Of a stretch of 64,000 nt of DNA, positions 1-9,893 are shown piece after piece; positions within the stretch are counted from its first letter, which is position 1; every line of letters starts with the position of its first letter. The DNA is from Massilia mucilaginosa (lineage in GTDB: Bacteria > Pseudomonadota > Gammaproteobacteria > Burkholderiales > Burkholderiaceae_D), in assembly GCF_011682145.1 (NCBI RefSeq), contig NZ_WHJH01000031.1:1-64000 (forward strand), written 5' to 3'. The notes under the pieces were generated by a model. The model had not been told where the DNA came from. It searched no databases and saw only the letters and a list, made by a program, of their open reading frames with translations. A program made the translations under genes and the position numbers.

Positions 1-213
1 GCCGCTATACCCTGCCCCGTTCAATTGGGTAGGGCGCCTATTGCCCACAATAGGATAATTCGAACCGAGCGGCGTCGAGAGCGACAATTCGGAATTGCGG
101 ATGACGTTTATGAAACATCCAGGCTAGAAGAAGGCCGCTGCACCGCGCGATCCTGCGTTTGCCTGGCGCCCATCCAGGCAGCTCCGGAAATGAGGAGACC
201 GTACTATTTTGCG

Positions 214-3009
214 TTACCTGGAAAGTTGAAGCAGACCAGCTGGGTCGACAATACCTTTTGCAGTACTCAACAGGTTTCTGGCGACAAGTGCTTGTGTGAC
301 TTTGTTACGATAGAAGATTGCCTGCCTTAGACTGGCGGGCTGTTCGAGGTTTCCCTGTTCCAGTTGTTTTGGATTCGGGAGTCGAACATGGAAACCGTCA
401 AATTGCACCGCAACCCCCGTTCCCGCACGTTTATCCGCAGAGTCGTCAACAGGGCAGCCCTCGTACGCCGCGCCTTTTCCGGCCTCCGCTGGCGTGGCGA
501 TACGCCGGAAGCTCCAGTTGGCGCTCAGACTTGGCTTTGACGGCTGGAGCAAATTGTTCAGGCGCTCTGCGAAAGCACCACTTCCCCGGCAAGCGGCCGG
601 TTCCAGCAGCCCCTTCCAGCCAATTTCGTAATTGACTACAGGTAGCTTGCCGTATCTTTGACGGAGTGACTTGCGTAGCCCAAGCAGAACCACGTTACGC
701 GCAAGGGATGAATTCGCCTTCATCGCGTTCAGCGCGCCGACAATGAAGGCCCGCTTTTCCGCTTTCATATCAGGCCCGGGGTCTTTTACAAAGAGTGCGT
801 TGCTTTCGGTGTCGTAGAGAACTTCCGTCACCAAATAAGCGGTATGGTCTCCAAAGATGACAGACTGCTGGATCAGCCAGTTCAAACTGAAGCGATCGAT
901 CGCCTTCAACAGATGGAGACCCTTTTGCTGATCGAGACTCGACCTTCCCCTTTTGCTGAGCTGTCCACGCATCAATGTGTCGATGTCGTCGCTATTCATA
1001 AAATCAAAGTCGGTTTCCCCGTTCTGCTTATGGAGCAGATCGGCCATGTCGCTCATCAACAAGCCGAGTTCGATGGTTTTCGGTGCCATCGGCCCGATCA
1101 GAGTAGGCGCCAAGATATTAGGCAACCTGTTTGCATCCGGTCTTCCCGTCGAACTATCGTATTGCGGACATGCGAGCCGTAGCAGAGGGGGAAGCGCATC
1201 GACCGGACCTGCTGTGCAGTCATCCGATGCGAAAGCGGAGTGAGACGTTAGTTCCAGATTTTCAGTATGGTTGGCGAATGTGGCTGGCAGCGCGAATCGC
1301 CCCAATTGCGACAGCATTCTATCCCGGGGCATGGCGGCGATCACAAAATTTCGTGTCTCAGTAAATATTTGCCTTGCCGTGTCGGCATACATTCTGGCGT
1401 TACCCAACTGCGCAGTATCCGTACTAGGCAGCGACAGGCTGAACACGCTAAAGTCAATGATCGACGACGGCCATTGGTCGGGATCGCTCCAATGCGTAAA
1501 GTGTTTTTTTGCCTCTGTATAGCACGTTGCCAGATTGTCGCGCTCGTTGACGCTCAGAAGCGTTTTCAAATCATAAGCCGATTTGATGACGGGATATCCG
1601 AGTAGAGGAACCAGCACGTTATCGCATGACTCCCATTTTTCCCGGATAATCTTGCGTGATAGCTCCTGGCTCAGATAGATTTGATCTTCGATCCGGCGAA
1701 ATCCGGCATCCATGGCCTGCCGGAGCTCCATGACATCTTGTCTCAGAGCGATGGTCTCCTTTAAGGTTTCTTCTTGCAGCTTTTTAATCTCATCGAGTTT
1801 GAGATTCACTTTCGCGAACTGCTCGCCGAGATATTTCATCATTTCAGCATGCCGCGTGGCGCCTGCGTCGGGCTTGCCACCGCCGAACATAGACACAACT
1901 GCGGACGCGGCCGAGAGATAATCGCCCGAAACGAACGCCACCGCGGCGCCCGCAATTTGCTGACCTTTGACCATGGCATCGACTACCTTCGGATCGACTC
2001 CGAGATCGGAAGCAATGCCAGCCAGCTGGCCTAACTGTCTGCCGCGCAAACTGAGCTCGCCTACCAGTGCATCACGCCGGATCTCTTTTGTCAGGACCGC
2101 GATCAACTTGTCCTTGTCCGCGCCGACGATGTCTTTGAAAAGACCGGAATTCACCGCGCTCAGCTTTTGCTGGGGCGTCCAGGACATTGAACTGACTTCA
2201 ATCAGACCGCGTATCGATGCCGTGTTGGCTGAAACATCGCCCTGAAGAGACTGTATGCCTTTGCGCAGGTCCACAGTAATGTCCCGCAACTCAACCAGGG
2301 ACTTGCTGGTGTCGACCGCGATCCTTTTCAGGTCTTCCACGGCTTTGACGGTGTTGCCAAGGCCCTGCTTCAGCTCCTTGACGGAATCTTTTACTTCTCC
2401 AACTTGAAGAAACACTGCCGCAGTACCTTGCCCGATAAAGTCCCGCGCCGACGCTTCAAGCGCTATCTGAGCGCCCGGCACGTCGGCGAGTGCCTCCGAC
2501 AGGGTCTGGTTGCCGCTCTGCAAAGTACGGCTGAATTTCACAAACTCATCAGCCGACATGCTCGCCAATTGCTGCGGAGATACTTGTTGATCGTCCAGAA
2601 ATTTCTTCAACACCTTTACCGACTGTGCTTCGGCACTTTTGATGACGGTGTCGGCGATAAATTTGCCTTGCTCATTTGCTGCCCACGCGCCTGCTGCTGC
2701 GACAACCTTGGTAATCGGCTCGGGAGATACGGCGGCATACGTCGTTAGCGCGGCAGCAACCATATTTGCATTGGCGGAAGTGACGGCGCCAGCGGCACGG
2801 GCTGTCAGGATTTGATGTTCAAGCTTGTTGGCCAGCTCGACGTACTGATTGCCATTGCCAGGCTCTGGCGTTTTCGCTGTGACAACGACCAGGCTGACCA
2901 CGGACTTTCCGAAGTCCAGAACTGCCGGGGTGAGTTCGGCCGCGTCGGCATGCGAGGAGAAGACAGCTCCGCTAAGGGCAGCAAGCAAAATATTTTGTTT
3001 TGACAACAT
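214..3009 (-). CDS. Large exported coiled-coil protein, unknown function
   Basis: This 931-residue protein belongs to no family I recognise. It starts with a clear signal peptide (hydrophobic residues 7-20, cleavage probably after SHADA), so it should act in the periplasm or outside the cell. Residues about 200-300 are rich in heptad-like helices (KDSVKELKQGLGN and following). A hydrophobic Ala/Val/Gly-rich stretch (AGAAVAFVSGDYLSAASAVV) sits near 350-370, and a long charged coiled coil (LKLDEIKKLQEETLKE onward) follows near 400-450. The C-terminal 480 residues are mixed and contain several cysteines. Hydrophobic hairpin plus coiled coil resembles alpha-helical pore-forming proteins, but that is only an architectural guess. 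An AAGATGGAGGTAACATG-type context (GGAGG close to ATG) supports the start. It is divergent from two small exported proteins at 3185-4148. Confidence 0.85.
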   Translation of the reverse strand: MLSKQNILLAALSGAVFSSHADAAELTPAVLDFGKSVVSLVVVTAKTPEPGNGNQYVELANKLEHQILTARAAGAVTSANANMVAAALTTYAAVSPEPITKVVAAAGAWAANEQGKFIADTVIKSAEAQSVKVLKKFLDDQQVSPQQLASMSADEFVKFSRTLQSGNQTLSEALADVPGAQIALEASARDFIGQGTAAVFLQVGEVKDSVKELKQGLGNTVKAVEDLKRIAVDTSKSLVELRDITVDLRKGIQSLQGDVSANTASIRGLIEVSSMSWTPQQKLSAVNSGLFKDIVGADKDKLIAVLTKEIRRDALVGELSLRGRQLGQLAGIASDLGVDPKVVDAMVKGQQIAGAAVAFVSGDYLSAASAVVSMFGGGKPDAGATRHAEMMKYLGEQFAKVNLKLDEIKKLQEETLKETIALRQDVMELRQAMDAGFRRIEDQIYLSQELSRKIIREKWESCDNVLVPLLGYPVIKSAYDLKTLLSVNERDNLATCYTEAKKHFTHWSDPDQWPSSIIDFSVFSLSLPSTDTAQLGNARMYADTARQIFTETRNFVIAAMPRDRMLSQLGRFALPATFANHTENLELTSHSAFASDDCTAGPVDALPPLLRLACPQYDSSTGRPDANRLPNILAPTLIGPMAPKTIELGLLMSDMADLLHKQNGETDFDFMNSDDIDTLMRGQLSKRGRSSLDQQKGLHLLKAIDRFSLNWLIQQSVIFGDHTAYLVTEVLYDTESNALFVKDPGPDMKAEKRAFIVGALNAMKANSSLARNVVLLGLRKSLRQRYGKLPVVNYEIGWKGLLEPAACRGSGAFAERLNNLLQPSKPSLSANWSFRRIATPAEAGKGAAYEGCPVDDSADKRAGTGVAVQFDGFHVRLPNPKQLEQGNLEQPASLRQAIFYRNKVTQALVARNLLSTAKGIVDPAGLLQLSR

Positions 3010-3082
3010 GTTACCTCCATCTGGATGATGAAGCAGTTGCTTGAATAATGGAAACTCTTAAAAACCTAGTGCCGAACGCTAA

Positions 3083-3109
3083 ATTATAGTAGATTCATAA
3101 AAAAAACAA
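3083..3109 (-). promoter_or_regulatory. Probable promoter of the 931-aa gene
   Basis: On the minus strand a perfect TATAAT lies at 3088-3083, with a TTGTTT at 3109-3104 as a poor -35 (15-bp spacing). It sits about 75 bp upstream of the ATG at 3009 in the AT-rich divergent region. The -10 is convincing and the -35 is not. Confidence 0.45.
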
Positions 3110-3184
3110 GTTGCTGATACATTGTTTCGATTTTATGAAAATCAATTGGTTATGTGCACTATTTTTTTTGAGCAAGGAGAAATT

Positions 3185-3733
3185 GTGAAACCATCGATAA
3201 GGATATTAACGCTTCTCTTGCTTGCTGTTACTGGCTGGCCAGCGGCAGGGCTTGCGCAATTGCCCAGTTGGCTGAGAGGCGCGACGATGACCGAGGGATA
3301 AGCGCCCCCTTCGATTGATAGCGGACACATCTTGGAGGCATTGATTCGTGGAGGAAATCCTGTGCAGCAAGCAGTCAGATTTGACAATGAAACTACTTAT
3401 TACGAATGGCGAATTGTCAATCCCGCCGACAACCGTGTATTGGTGAAAGTAGGTGGCGAGGTTTTTCAATATGTGGACTTGATGAGGACAGATACCGCGC
3501 TCTTGCTATTGCGGTCGGTCGTTCGTGGGGTAGACCAACGAAAGGAAAATCTATTGCAAGAGATAGGGGCGCAGAGAATTCTTATCGAGCAACAAAATCA
3601 AGATTTGCAAGCGACAAAAGCGAATTTGACGAATTCTTTGAATGCAATAGAAGAATTACGATTCAGAATACGAGACATAGAATGCAAAGCAGCGACTCAA
3701 GCTGATGCGGCCTGCTTGGATCCTAAAAAATGA
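3185..3733 (+). pseudogene. Small exported coiled-coil protein, interrupted by an in-frame stop
   Basis: A GTG at 3185 preceded by AAGGAG opens a frame that encodes a good signal peptide (KPSIRILTLLLLAVTGWPAAGLA). The frame ends at TAA 3299-3301, 38 codons in. The same frame then continues without further stops to 3733 (APPSIDSGHILEALIRGG and on), and the last 60 residues form a coiled coil ending in IRDIECKAATQAD. Start signal, leader and body are therefore intact apart from one nonsense codon. This suggests a recent point mutation or a sequencing error. A restart at TTG 3332 would give a 133-residue protein without a leader and has no convincing ribosome-binding site. The tail resembles that of the next gene. 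Function is unknown. Confidence 0.7.
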
Positions 3734-3758
3734 AAATTTTTGAAATATTGGAAACATA

Positions 3759-4148
3759 ATGAAAAATACTAGAAGAATACTTTTTATCTCGATCTTTCAA
3801 TTGTTTATCGTTTCCGAGGTGGTCGCGGATGCTCATGCGCCATTAGCTCCACCAACGATTTTCACCGTAAATTACATTGTTGCGGATGAAATATTTCAAG
3901 GGCCATGTATCCATACCGAATTTGGATGCCATCCCCCAACACCCATCATCCTGAAACCTGAGATAAAACGGCTAGAAAGTATCGACGGGAAATATGTTGT
4001 GGAAATGCACGCAAAACTTTCTCAGGTAGAGCAAAGGCTCAATTCTACCAATCAAGCTCTAGAAGCGAGTAACGTCATCATCAATGATCTGAGAGAGCGG
4101 CTCAAAGCGATGGAATGCAAAAACAACAATTCCCCGCCGCCCTGCTAA
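3759..4148 (+). CDS. Small exported coiled-coil protein, unknown function
   Basis: The 129-residue product starts with a signal peptide (RRILFISIFQLFIVSEVVA). A short Pro-rich segment with two cysteines (GPCIHTEFGCHPP) follows, and then a heptad-patterned helix from about 75 to 118 ends in LRERLKAMECKNNN and a final Cys. The tail NSTNQALEAS...LRERLKAMECK matches the end of the upstream broken gene (NLTNSLNAIEELRFRIRDIECK), so the two are probably paralogous or domain-sharing. It lies 25 bp after that gene in the same direction. Base composition is clearly more AT-rich than the rest of the window. I do not recognise the family. Confidence 0.75.
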   Translation: MKNTRRILFISIFQLFIVSEVVADAHAPLAPPTIFTVNYIVADEIFQGPCIHTEFGCHPPTPIILKPEIKRLESIDGKYVVEMHAKLSQVEQRLNSTNQALEASNVIINDLRERLKAMECKNNNSPPPC

Positions 4149-4213
4149 GATTGCGCCTGACTACAGAGCTGGGTAGCGGCCAAGCGCGGCCAGCGTGCTG
4201 AGCCGATGTGCCG

Positions 4214-4230
4214 TCTCCGCTAACCGGAGA
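4214..4230. terminator. Short hairpin after livF
   Basis: TCTCCG and CGGAGA form a perfect 6-bp stem with a 5-base loop just beyond the livF stop. There is no clear T-run, so it is at best a weak terminator between livF and the convergent small gene. Confidence 0.3.
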
Positions 4231-4252
4231 ATACCGCGCACGCCGCCTTTCC

Positions 4253-4978
4253 TTACTCCTCGCCCAGGTAGGCCGCCTTCACGCGCGGATCGTGCAGCAT
4301 GTCCTGCGCATTGCCGCCCATGATGATCGCGCCCGAATCCATCACATAGCCGCGGTTGGCCGCTTCCAGCGCCAGTTTGGCGTTCTGCTCCACCAGCAGC
4401 ACCGTGATCCCCTGCTTGTGCACATCGCGGATGACTTCGAAAATCTTTTCCACCATGATCGGCGCCAGGCCCATCGACGGCTCGTCCAGCAGCAACAGGT
4501 TCGGATGGCTCATCAGCGCGCGCGCCATCGCCAGCATCTGCTGCTCGCCCCCCGACAAGGTACCCGCCATCTGCGCCGCGCGTTCTTTCAAGCGCGGAAA
4601 CACCGTGAACCATTTTTCCACATCGGCATCGATCCCGGCCTTGTCGTTGCGCGTGTAGGCGCCCATCAGCAGGTTTTCGAGGATCGACATGCGCGTGAAC
4701 ACGCCGCGCCCTTCCGGCACCATGGCCAGTTTCCGCTGCACCAGCTCGAACGACTTGCTGCCCTTGAGCGAGGCGCCCATGTAGCTGATCGTGCCCTCGA
4801 CCTTGCAATCGGGCAGGGTGCCGGTGATGGCTTTCAGGGTGGTGGTCTTGCCGGCGCCGTTGGCGCCGATCAGGGTCACCAGTTCGCCCTTGTTCACTTC
4901 CAGGTCGATGCCCTTGACGGCCTTGATGCCGCCGTAGGCCACCTTCAAGCCCTGGATCTTCAGAATGTTGTCGCTCAT
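4253..4978 (-). CDS. livF: Branched-chain amino acid ABC transporter, ATP-binding protein LivF
   Basis: This 241-residue ATPase of the high-affinity branched-chain amino-acid importer energises uptake at the cytoplasmic face together with LivG. Walker A is GANGAGKT at residues 38-45, the signature is LSGGEQQMLAMARAL, and Walker B is LLLLDEPSMGLAP. The length is typical of LivF. I chose the ATG at 4978 because MSDNILKIQGLKVAYGG matches the family start and overlaps the livG stop by 4 bp (ATGA), a usual sign of translational coupling. The frame stays open 37 codons further upstream, but only over livG sequence. It is the last gene of livHMGF. Confidence 0.96.
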   Translation of the reverse strand: MSDNILKIQGLKVAYGGIKAVKGIDLEVNKGELVTLIGANGAGKTTTLKAITGTLPDCKVEGTISYMGASLKGSKSFELVQRKLAMVPEGRGVFTRMSILENLLMGAYTRNDKAGIDADVEKWFTVFPRLKERAAQMAGTLSGGEQQMLAMARALMSHPNLLLLDEPSMGLAPIMVEKIFEVIRDVHKQGITVLLVEQNAKLALEAANRGYVMDSGAIIMGGNAQDMLHDPRVKAAYLGEE

Positions 4979-5748
4979 GCGTGAGCACCTCCCAGGTAGG
5001 CTTCGATCACTGCCGGATTTTTCTGTATGTCGGCCGGTAAGCCTTCCGCGATGGGTTTGCCGTATTCGAGCACGGTGATGCGGTCGCACAGTCCCATCAT
5101 CAATTTGACGTCGTGTTCGATCAGCAGCACGGTCTTGCCTTCGTTCTTGATCTTGATGAGCAACTCGCGCAGCGCCAGTTTTTCGGTCGCGTTCATGCCG
5201 GCGGCCGGTTCGTCGAGCGCCAGCAGTTGCGGCTCGGTCGCCAGCGCGCGCGCAATTTCCAGGCGGCGCTGGTCGCCGTACGACAGGAATTTGGCGGTGC
5301 GCTTGGCAAACGCGCCGATGCCCACAAAATCGAGCAATTCCTGCGCGCGCGCGCGGATCGCCGCTTCTTCCAGGCGCGCCGCCTTGTGCCGGAATACCGC
5401 GCCGAACACGCCCTGGTGGGTGCGCACATGGCAGCCGACCATCACGTTTTCGAGCGCCGTCATCTCGCCGAACAGGCGGATGTTCTGGAAGGTGCGGGCA
5501 ATCCCCGCCTTGGCCACCAGGTGCGGCGCGGACGGCGAATACGGTTTGCCGGCCAGCTCGAAGGTGCCGGTATCGGGCTGGTACAGCCCGGTGATGACGT
5601 TGAAGAAGGTGGTCTTGCCGGCGCCGTTCGGGCCGATCAGGCCGTAAATCTGCCCGCGCATGATCTTGATGCCGACGTTGGTCAGCGCTTGCAAACCACC
5701 GAAGCGCTTGTTCACGCCGTCGATCTGGAGAATGACTTGTTCGCTCAT
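4975..5748 (-). CDS. livG: Branched-chain amino acid ABC transporter, ATP-binding protein LivG
   Basis: This is the second ATPase of the branched-chain amino-acid importer (257 residues, normal length). Walker A GPNGAGKT is at residues 39-46, the signature is LSYGDQRRLEIARAL, and Walker B is LLALDEPAAGMN. The GMN following Walker B and the long helical insert after residue 110 are typical of LivG. Its stop overlaps the livF start by 4 bp, and it lies 21 bp after livM. Substrate range (Leu/Ile/Val or amides and others) cannot be told from the sequence, and no periplasmic binding protein gene is present in the window. Confidence 0.96.
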   Translation of the reverse strand: MSEQVILQIDGVNKRFGGLQALTNVGIKIMRGQIYGLIGPNGAGKTTFFNVITGLYQPDTGTFELAGKPYSPSAPHLVAKAGIARTFQNIRLFGEMTALENVMVGCHVRTHQGVFGAVFRHKAARLEEAAIRARAQELLDFVGIGAFAKRTAKFLSYGDQRRLEIARALATEPQLLALDEPAAGMNATEKLALRELLIKIKNEGKTVLLIEHDVKLMMGLCDRITVLEYGKPIAEGLPADIQKNPAVIEAYLGGAHA

Positions 5749-5769
5749 CTGGATATCCTCACGCGGCCA

Positions 5770-6978
<1,209 letters not shown>

Positions 6979-6996
6979 GATGTTCCTTTTCTGTGC

Positions 6997-7926
6997 TCAG
7001 GCACGGTCGGCGACGCGCTCGCCCATGATGCCGGATGGCCGGATCGTGAGCACGATGATCAGCACGACAAAGGCGAAAATATCCTGGTAGTGGCTGCCCA
7101 AAAAGCCGCCGGTGGCCGCGCCGATGTAGCCGGCGCCGAGCGCTTCGATCAGGCCGAGCAGAATGCCGCCGATCATGGCGCCGTAGATATTGCCGATGCC
7201 GCCCAGCACCGCCGCCGAGAAGGCTTTCAGGCCGGGCAGGAAACCCATCGCAAATTGAATCGAGGAATAGTTGGCGCCCCACATCACGCCGGCCACCGCG
7301 GCCAGCGCCGCGCCGATGGCAAACGTGGCCACGATGACTTTGTTCGAGTCGACCCCCATCAAGCCGGCCACGCGCGGATTTTCGGCGGTGGCGCGCATGG
7401 CGCGGCCCATCTTGGTTTTTTCGACCAGCAGCACCAGCGCGCCCATCGACATGCCCGCCAGCGCCAGCAACAGCACCTGGGTTTGGGAAATCACGGCGCC
7501 GCCGATATGGATCGGTTCGCTCGACAGCAGTTGCGGGAAGGACAGCGGGCTGCGGCCCCAGATCATCATCGAGAACGTGGTGAGCAGGGTCGAAATGCCG
7601 ATCGCGGTGATCAGCGGGGCCAGGCGGGGAGCGTTGCGCAGGCGCCGGTAGGCGACCCGTTCGATGAGGACATTGACGATCATGCACACCGGAATGGCAC
7701 CGAGGATGGCAATCGCCAGGTTCACATAACCGGGCAGGCCGGGCGCGACGATCTCGAGTCCCTTGAGGATCGACAAGCCAACCATGGCGCCGATCATCAG
7801 CACATCGCCGTGGGCGAAGTTAATCAGGTTGAGCACCCCATACACCATGGTGTAACCGAGCGCGACCAAGGCATACATGCTGCCGAGCACAAGGCCGTTG
7901 ATAATTTGTTGGATGAAGGTATCCAT
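6997..7926 (-). CDS. livH: Branched-chain amino acid ABC transporter, permease LivH
   Basis: This is the first gene of the livHMGF operon, a 309-residue permease with eight or so membrane segments. Family hallmarks are NGLVLGSMYALVALGYTMVY near residue 10, NFAHGDVLMIGAM near 37, and the cytoplasmic loop MRATAENPRVAGLMGVDSNK near 155. With LivM it makes the transmembrane path. The 270-bp stretch upstream separates it from ispH and must hold the operon promoter, although I could not find a convincing -35/-10 pair. The binding protein gene usually found with this operon is missing here. Confidence 0.95.
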   Translation of the reverse strand: MDTFIQQIINGLVLGSMYALVALGYTMVYGVLNLINFAHGDVLMIGAMVGLSILKGLEIVAPGLPGYVNLAIAILGAIPVCMIVNVLIERVAYRRLRNAPRLAPLITAIGISTLLTTFSMMIWGRSPLSFPQLLSSEPIHIGGAVISQTQVLLLALAGMSMGALVLLVEKTKMGRAMRATAENPRVAGLMGVDSNKVIVATFAIGAALAAVAGVMWGANYSSIQFAMGFLPGLKAFSAAVLGGIGNIYGAMIGGILLGLIEALGAGYIGAATGGFLGSHYQDIFAFVVLIIVLTIRPSGIMGERVADRA

Positions 7927-8012
7927 GATGACCCCGTTTCAATTCGATCTAACAAAAACGGCACCCGGAGCCCCCCCCGTAGTGCCGCTCATGGCCAAGT
8001 CCGACAAGCTGC

Positions 8013-8045
8013 CCGCCGTCCCTGGCCACGGAACCGGCGGTTTTT
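8013..8045 (+). other. GC-rich hairpin with T-run in the livH leader region
   Basis: CCGCCG at 8013-8018 pairs with CGGCGG at 8035-8040, and a second short paired block lies inside. On the plus strand five T residues follow. It has the form of an intrinsic terminator on the plus strand, where no gene ends, and is a hairpin within the livH leader on the minus strand. Role unknown. Nothing else is recognisable in 7927-8199. Confidence 0.3.
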
Positions 8046-8199
8046 CATGTCTTTGCTGCACCTTGCGCCATCAGAACGAACATGACGTCCCGATGACAAA
8101 ACATCCGAGCGTCAACATCATAACGAGGTTTGGAAAAAACTAATATCGGAAAATCACACGTGTTCCGAATTTAATTTTGACAAACGGCCATGCTTTGGG

Positions 8200-9147
8200 T
8201 TATGCAACCCCGGCCTTGATACCGTCGAGTCCCTTGGGCAAGGGGAAGGTCACATGCTCTTCCACGCCGTCGAGCGCGCGCACGCTGCGGGCGCCGAGTT
8301 CCTTGAGGCGGTCGATGACGGCCTGGACCAGCACTTCCGGCGCCGAGGCCCCGGCCGTGACGCCGATGCGCAGCTTGCCGACCAGCCATTGCGGATCGAT
8401 CTGGGAGGCGTTGTCGACCATGTAGGCCGGCGTGCCCTTCTTTTCCGCCACTTCGCGCAGGCGGTTCGAGTTCGAACTGTTGGGGCTGCCGACCACGATC
8501 ACCACTTCCACCTGGGGCGCCATGAACTTGACCGCTTCCTGGCGGTTGGTGGTGGCGTAGCAGATGTCGCCCTTCTTCGGCTCGATGATGTTCGGGAACT
8601 TTTCCTTGAGCGCGGCGATGATGTCGGCCGTGTCGTCCACCGACAAGGTGGTTTGCGACACGTAGGCCAGCTGGTCGGGGGTCTTCACTTGCAAGGTGGC
8701 CACGTCGGCCACGGTTTCGACCAGGTGCATGCCCTCTTCGGTCTGGCCCATGGTGCCTTCGACTTCGGGATGGCCGTCGTGGCCGATCATGACGATTTCG
8801 CAGCCCTGGCGCCGCATCTTGGCAACCTCGACGTGTACCTTGGTCACCAGCGGACAGGTGGCGTCGAAAATGGTCAGCCCGCGCGCTTCGGCTTCGGCGC
8901 GCACCGCTTTCGACACACCGTGGGCGGAAAACACCAGGGTGTTGCCGGGCGGGACATCGTCGAGTTCCTCGATGAAGATCGCGCCCTTGTTGCGCAAGTC
9001 TTCCACCACGTAGGCGTTGTGCACGATTTCGTGGCGCACGTAGATGGGCGCGCCGAATTGTTGCAGGGCGCGCTCGACGATTTCGATTGCGCGGTCGACG
9101 CCGGCGCAAAAACCGCGCGGCTGGGCCAGGAGAATTTCGCTGTCCAT
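8200..9147 (-). CDS. ispH: 4-hydroxy-3-methylbut-2-enyl diphosphate reductase IspH (LytB)
   Basis: This enzyme performs the last step of the MEP isoprenoid pathway, reducing HMBPP to IPP and DMAPP with a [4Fe-4S] cluster. The three cluster cysteines are present at C14 (GFCAGV), C98 ([11 protein letters not shown]) and C196 ([12 protein letters not shown]). The substrate-binding motifs [22 protein letters not shown] and [10 protein letters not shown] are also present. The length of 315 residues is normal. AGAGG precedes the ATG. It follows fkpB, the same order as in E. coli, but a 136-bp hairpin repeat sits between the two genes here. Confidence 0.97.
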   Translation of the reverse strand: MDSEILLAQPRGFCAGVDRAIEIVERALQQFGAPIYVRHEIVHNAYVVEDLRNKGAIFIEELDDVPPGNTLVFSAHGVSKAVRAEAEARGLTIFDATCPLVTKVHVEVAKMRRQGCEIVMIGHDGHPEVEGTMGQTEEGMHLVETVADVATLQVKTPDQLAYVSQTTLSVDDTADIIAALKEKFPNIIEPKKGDICYATTNRQEAVKFMAPQVEVVIVVGSPNSSNSNRLREVAEKKGTPAYMVDNASQIDPQWLVGKLRIGVTAGASAPEVLVQAVIDRLKELGARSVRALDGVEEHVTFPLPKGLDGIKAGVA

Positions 9148-9194
9148 GATGAGCCTCTGTATTATTTATACAACATTTGTTTATGCAACGCTAG

Positions 9195-9330
9195 GAGGAC
9201 CTCGAAAAACCGTAGCGAGCGGTGCAAGTTTCGTCCGAGAAGCGCAGCCGTACGAAGGTACGGTGAGCATCGCAGGACTTTCGTGTCCCGGGCGAAAATT
9301 GCGCCGCGCAGTAGGTTTGTCGAGGTCCTC
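9195..9330. repeat. Long imperfect palindrome (REP/MITE-like) between fkpB and ispH
   Basis: The outer arms 9195-9211 and 9314-9330 are inverted repeats matching at 16 of 17 positions (GAGGACCTCGAAAAACC and GAGGACCTCGACAAACC when both are read outward-in). The pairing continues inward imperfectly (AGCGAGCGGTGCAAGTTTCG against GCGCGGCGCAATTTTCG) and closes on a perfect CCGTAC-GAAG-GTACGG hairpin. The whole 136 bp can fold as one cruciform or RNA hairpin. It fills the gap between two genes that are normally co-transcribed. No coding potential is seen. Confidence 0.75.
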
Positions 9331-9334
9331 ACAA

Positions 9335-9790
9335 TTAAAGTACCGAAATCAGACGTACTTCGAATTGCAGCGACTGGCCAGCCAGCGGATGGTTGAAGTC
9401 GAAGGTCACCGCGTCCTCGCCGAACTGGCGCAGCACGCCGGCAAAGCGGCCGCCGCCCGGTGCGGCGAAATCGACCAGGTCGCCCACTTGATAGTCGGCG
9501 CCGGGGGCGGAGTTCTCGTCCAGGGTGGCGCGCGAGACATCGCGCACCAGCTCCGGGTTGCGCTCACCGAACGCTTGCGCCGGGGCCAGCTGGAAGGTCT
9601 GGTGCGTGCCTTCCGGCAAGCCCATCAGGCAGGTTTCGAGGAAAGGCGCGAGCTGGCCGCTGCCCATCATCAGGGTGGCCGGGTTGCCGGCAAAGGTCGT
9701 GATCAGATCGGTGCCGTCTTGCGTGGCCAGGCGGTAATGCAGGGTCAGGTAGGCCGATTCGGTGACGACGGCGGGGGTGGTAGTGGACAT
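9335..9790 (-). CDS. fkpB: FKBP-type peptidyl-prolyl cis-trans isomerase (SlpA/FkpB)
   Basis: This 151-residue SlyD/SlpA-type prolyl isomerase and chaperone has an N-terminal half-FKBP strand block (LTLHYRLATQDGTDLITTF), the LMMGSGQLAPFLETCLMGLPEG segment typical of the family, an IF (insert-in-flap) domain from about 70 to 125, and the closing FDFNHPLAGQSLQFEVRL motif. It has no His-rich tail, which separates it from SlyD. I chose ATG 9790 (MSTTTPAVV). An upstream extension of 28 codons is possible but lacks family similarity. It lies upstream of ispH, as in many proteobacteria. Confidence 0.92.
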   Translation of the reverse strand: MSTTTPAVVTESAYLTLHYRLATQDGTDLITTFAGNPATLMMGSGQLAPFLETCLMGLPEGTHQTFQLAPAQAFGERNPELVRDVSRATLDENSAPGADYQVGDLVDFAAPGGGRFAGVLRQFGEDAVTFDFNHPLAGQSLQFEVRLISVL

Positions 9791-9893
9791 GGTCGGTATC
9801 GAGGCGTGCAAAGCACCATTGTAAGCCACCGGGAGCCGGACAGCCTCGCCCGTCCGCATTTTGATGGCGGACAAGCGGGCCGGCCGTGCCCGC

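Noticed and set aside
25-330. Plus-strand frame of 101 codons at the window start
   Set aside because: Overlaps the end of the 931-residue gene, has no ribosome-binding site, and gives a Cys/Arg-rich peptide of no protein-like pattern. Positions 1-213 hold nothing I can support.
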